Origin: Chondrosia reniformis
Lineage: Eukaryota > Porifera > Demospongiae > Chondrillida > Chondrillidae
Direction of reading: 5' to 3'
Length of the DNA: 64,000 bases
Assembly (NCBI GenBank): GCA_947172415.1
Contig: OX359194.1
Location: 372,001 to 436,000, forward strand
The notes beneath the pieces are model-generated. The model did no database searches, was not told the origin of the DNA, and saw nothing but the letters and a program-made list of their open reading frames with translations. The position numbers and the translations under genes were made by a program. The stretch's first letter is position 1; each line of letters begins with the position of its first letter. Shown here piece after piece: positions 60,686-64,000 of the stretch.

Positions 60686-61526
60686 CCACTTACATATGTA
60701 TATACATGTACAGTCAAATCTTTGACTCACGAGGTCCCATGCAGTGTAGATATGTGTACATGTACATACGTAATAAATTGCTTCACAAACTCTCTATATT
60801 ATATGTATGTGCCAAAAAGAAATACATATATAGAATCTAAACTGTCAAAATAACTACTGACATCATGCAAGAATGATTTTCTAATCTAGATTAGAACTAG
60901 ATTGTGAGTTTCTTCTTCTTTTAACAATCTGAAGTAATGATATGTATTATACAAAAATTTAATACTGAAATAACATAGTCAAGCACATAGTGTGCAATGA
61001 ATTTAGATTGCACATTATGTAAATATATGTATATACAATTACATATATAGATATTAATTCCTAAAATTCACATTAAATGCATTTGCGTAGTACCCCATCA
61101 CCATTACAATTAACTAATAATGGGGGGACATTATACGTATATCTACGTATGTACGTACGTATATATAGCACGAAATGCTGATTAATAGAATACAGGATGA
61201 ACAACAGGAAGTAATCAGTATATCTTTTGCACATATTACTCTCTATTTTAGCCATTTTGATCACTGCCAAAATGCCATGGCAATGGGGTATACGTAGCTA
61301 TATGTATGTACGTATATATAGTTAGTATATCTGTACATGCTTAGAGTGGTTGCCCTATCTCAGAGATCAACCCTTTAGCTAAGCACACAGAATTAACATA
61401 ATACATAAGTTATCATTCTGAGAAATTTAACTAACACAATTATACTTAACCAGGTAGTATTAAAATGAAAAGAGAATACTATATGTACATAGTATCACAC
61501 ATGTATATCTTATTAGCTAGAGCAAA

Positions 61527-61587
61527 GCAGGGGACCTGTTCAGACTACTTTTCAATGGATGAAAAGTAGTTTGAACAGGTCCCCTGC
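61527..61587. other. Near-perfect 28-bp hairpin
   Basis: GCAGGGGACCTGTTCAGACT...TTTTCA (61527-61554) pairs with TGAAAAGTAGTTTGAACAGG...CTGC (61560-61587) around a 5-nt loop. The only imperfection is one pair, which is a G-U wobble if the plus strand is transcribed. It could be a microRNA-like precursor, a MITE core or a recombination palindrome. Confidence 0.65.
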
Positions 61588-61832
61588 CAACAAGCACTGA
61601 TTGTGAGGAATTCAACAGGTAATGGTACTCTAACAGTACCACTATAGTCCATATTATTCATCAATATTAATAATCTTCATACGTATATATATATACATTC
61701 TCACGTATTTGCCAATGTTTTCACTAGATATGTATATATGCAGTGTGCAGGCATATTGCATTAGAGCTGTATACGTATATACCAATAATATACATATGTA
61801 TGTATATAGATAATGAAGATAATTCCACTTAC

Positions 61833-63920
61833 TACTAGGTATTAATACTGCAGTGAGATTACTAAAATTACAAGATTCTTCTTCATTGGAAGATCTAGAT
61901 GTACATTTAATAGTGAAATGTTCATTTGGCTCTAAATTCTCCACTGTATACTCTAACTCTTTGCCAGTTACAGGCTTCTCAGTTGAAGATATGTTACATT
62001 GGTATGTAAGAGAAGATGATTCAGTTGGTGCTTTGAGTGTGAGGATGAGTTGTTTCGCAGAAGTGGCTTTCAGTGAAGAAATTAAAGGCGCTGTATATAG
62101 ATAGAAGAATACTAAAATATGCAGCATATTCATATTACATACATTTAAAGTGATTTTACATTCATCATTTCATTGATAAAGTAAGTACGTACATACAGTT
62201 GAAATACATGTAACTCTATAATAACATAATATGGCTTAAACCTTCAGGTCTGGTTTTTCCTGTTTCTGTAACATTTCCTCCTTCTCCCAGTTCATTGAAA
62301 GCTACTACCATCACTGTATACTCTGTATTGGCTGTTAGGTTATTCATGATAGTTAATACATTATTACTCACTGTAAGTGGGTTTTTAAAATCTCCATTAA
62401 GATACAATGTATAGTTGACTGGTAGTCCTCCAGTGTTGGCTGGTGCTGTCCAACTAATGTTTAGCTCATTACATGACCCAGGGGGAGGAGATATTGTGAG
62501 GTCAGTGGGAGTACCTGGAACTGGATATACGTATGTACACACTGTGTAAAACTTTCCAGAAGAAAATTTGTACACACATACGTATATATACCTGTGTATA
62601 TATTGTTTGACACTCTTTTACTGTAATTTCCTTTTCCATATGATGAAACAGCTGCTACCCAAATGTAGTACATTGTACCTTGTGTAAGTCCACTCAATGT
62701 AGTCGATGTATCAGTGATTCCTGATTTTGTTAAAGCTCCAGATGGTGGTTCTGTTGTAGTACCACTACTTGTTGAATACCTCACAGTGTAAGTTATTCCA
62801 GATCCAGATACTGCAGTCCATGAAACTGTCAAAGATGGAGATCCATCTGATACACCACTTGTAACAGTGATGCCTTGGACTTTACTTGGTGGTGTAGGTT
62901 TTGAAGTTTCTGTATAAAATATTAATCTTAAATCTGATGATTAAGATGGTTTCAGTAACATATACTGTTTATATATATATAAATAATAAATGTGTAATAA
63001 TAATCAACATAATATATATACAGTACAAGTTACAATATACTAAGGTAATCTAATATAAATAAATAAATAAATAAATAAATAATATAATATAAATAATTAA
63101 TTAATTAAATAATTCATATGGCTCCAAGAAAGGACCTAGAAACAAAATGGGCATATCATCATAAAGTTTAGGGTATAAAACTCATTTTAAATTAAGGGAT
63201 TTTTAATTTAGGCCTCCGATATATATATATATATAATTACATTATATTATATTATTTATTTATTTATTTAGATTAAATTAGTATTATATTGTAACTTGCA
63301 CTGTATATAAATGAGTTTCTAAATATTTTTGATCCAAAGAAACTAATGATAGAACTATATAAACCTTTAATTTGTATACATATAGATTTCAAGAGAATAA
63401 GTTATTATATATGTTTATAGTGCAGTTACCGTATACCTAATAATTATATATATACCTACGTATATATGCAGAATACTTGTGTACGCATATATACGTACAT
63501 CTAAATAAAATTGAATTGTATCTAAATTAAATAGAATTTTATCAAAATTAAATTGAATTTTATCCAATATTTATCTCAATAAGAATGTAATTTTAAGTAA
63601 AATAAATTAAATTTTACCTAAGACAACTGGATATTCTATAGACACAGAGCTACTATGATCCACTATACAGCTGTATGTTGTAGCATGAATTGGTTGGAAT
63701 GATGTGATAAGTAGTGTCCTATAGTTTCCTCCTGTAGTAGAAATCTCTCCTTCAGTTGGTGTAACTCGGCTCCTAGGATCATCAGTGAACCAATCCTTTA
63801 ATGCACCAGTCCTTCGACATTCCAACTTTACAGGCTCATTGAGGGTAGGTGTTATAGTGATAGTACTAGTTGGATCATCAGTCCTTCCAACTGTTAAAGT
63901 GTTAGTTGAAGATGGATTAA
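61833..63920 (-). CDS. Gene 8 (partial): Ig and three FN3 exons, 5' end beyond right edge
   Basis: Exons: 63618-63920 (Ig, begins VNPSSTNTLTVGRTDDPTST), 62592-62909 (class a), 62242-62520 (class b), 61833-62090 (class c). All are multiples of three with phase-1 junctions and open frames. The signal-peptide exon must lie above 64000. The c exon (ends NLTAVLIPS, GTAAGTGG donor) resembles the class-c exons near the end of gene 4, and no further exon is visible down to 59251, so the 3' end is unresolved. If the donor is not used, the frame runs on to a stop at 61654. The Ig has DDPRSR where the others have GDPRSR. Confidence 0.75.
63021..63304. mobile_element. 284-bp MITE, CAGTACAAGTTACAA family, full copy
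   Basis: Left end CAGTACAAGTTACAATATAC and right end ...TATTGTAACTTGCACTG are inverted repeats flanked by TATA. The interior contains ATTCATATGGCTCCAAGAAA and short AATA tandem repeats. Solo right ends of the same family are seen near 11165, 39568 and 54112. It lies in the Ig-FN3 intron of gene 8. Confidence 0.75.
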
Positions 63921-64000
63921 CTATAAAATTTGCCAAAAAAGTATATTAAATTGAATTTTAATAATTATAGAAAATAAATTAGTCTATATACTGTACGTAT

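Larger units (their letters stand above)
59610..61832. other. Spacer between gene 7 and gene 8
   Basis: It contains plus-strand spacer blocks shared with 25.5-26.2 kb and 43.8-44.2 kb, a relic class-a exon (60490-60685) and a strong hairpin (61527-61587). I find no class-d terminal exon for gene 8 here and no minisatellite. Confidence 0.55.

Noticed and set aside
61073..61270. 65-codon minus-strand frame
   Set aside because: AT-rich chance frame without similarity to the gene family or a signal I can support.

Overview
Eukaryotic, AT-rich DNA with short introns, GT-AG splice sites, many small inverted-repeat transposons and abundant TACGTA/TATATA tracts. I infer an early-branching invertebrate, most likely a demosponge of the Amphimedon type; this rests on general character and protein style, not on a database match.

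Almost all coding content is on the minus strand. It is a head-to-tail array of paralogous genes for large extracellular proteins. Every complete gene starts with a 58-nt signal-peptide exon, then has 1-3 immunoglobulin-like (Ig) exons, then 4-9 fibronectin type III (FN3) exons. Each FN3 exon is one domain, and all splice junctions are phase 1. The FN3 exons fall into three classes that recur in the order a-b-c (a: VSWTAV...TYTVWYS...YYIWVAAVSS; b: VPG.P...TANTEYTVTVVAFNE...TRPEG; c: AP.ISLSAISS...YTVECTSSNGE.SCDS). A fourth class, d, ends in a stop codon. I see no transmembrane segment, so the products look secreted.

Layout, with genes read from high to low coordinate: gene 1 (116-3478, continues off the left edge; three Ig exons, one with a Thr/Pro-rich repeat); repeat-rich spacer 3479-8488; gene 2 (8489-17188, pseudogene with four frame lesions and a Penelope-like element in an intron); gene 3 (19669-25081, intact, 964 aa); gene 4 (26832-32549, intact, 692 aa, three Ig domains and a different C-terminus); relic gene and 2-kb minisatellite at 34.2-38.4 kb; gene 5 (38441-43406, 833 aa); gene 6 (45263-50624, 978 aa); gene 7 (52693-59250, 968 aa); gene 8 (61833-63920, 5' end off the right edge). 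For genes 3-7 my exon sets sum to an exact multiple of three with open frames, which supports the models.

The duplicated unit is larger than the gene. Upstream of most signal-peptide exons lies a conserved plus-strand exon that looks like a second signal peptide, with its own TATAAAG box and splice donor. This points to an ancestral head-to-head gene pair whose plus-strand member is now decayed. Convergent 3' spacers carry a CCTCAACCACACCCCCTG minisatellite. MITEs, a Penelope-like element with inverted terminal copies, and related foldback elements fill introns and spacers.
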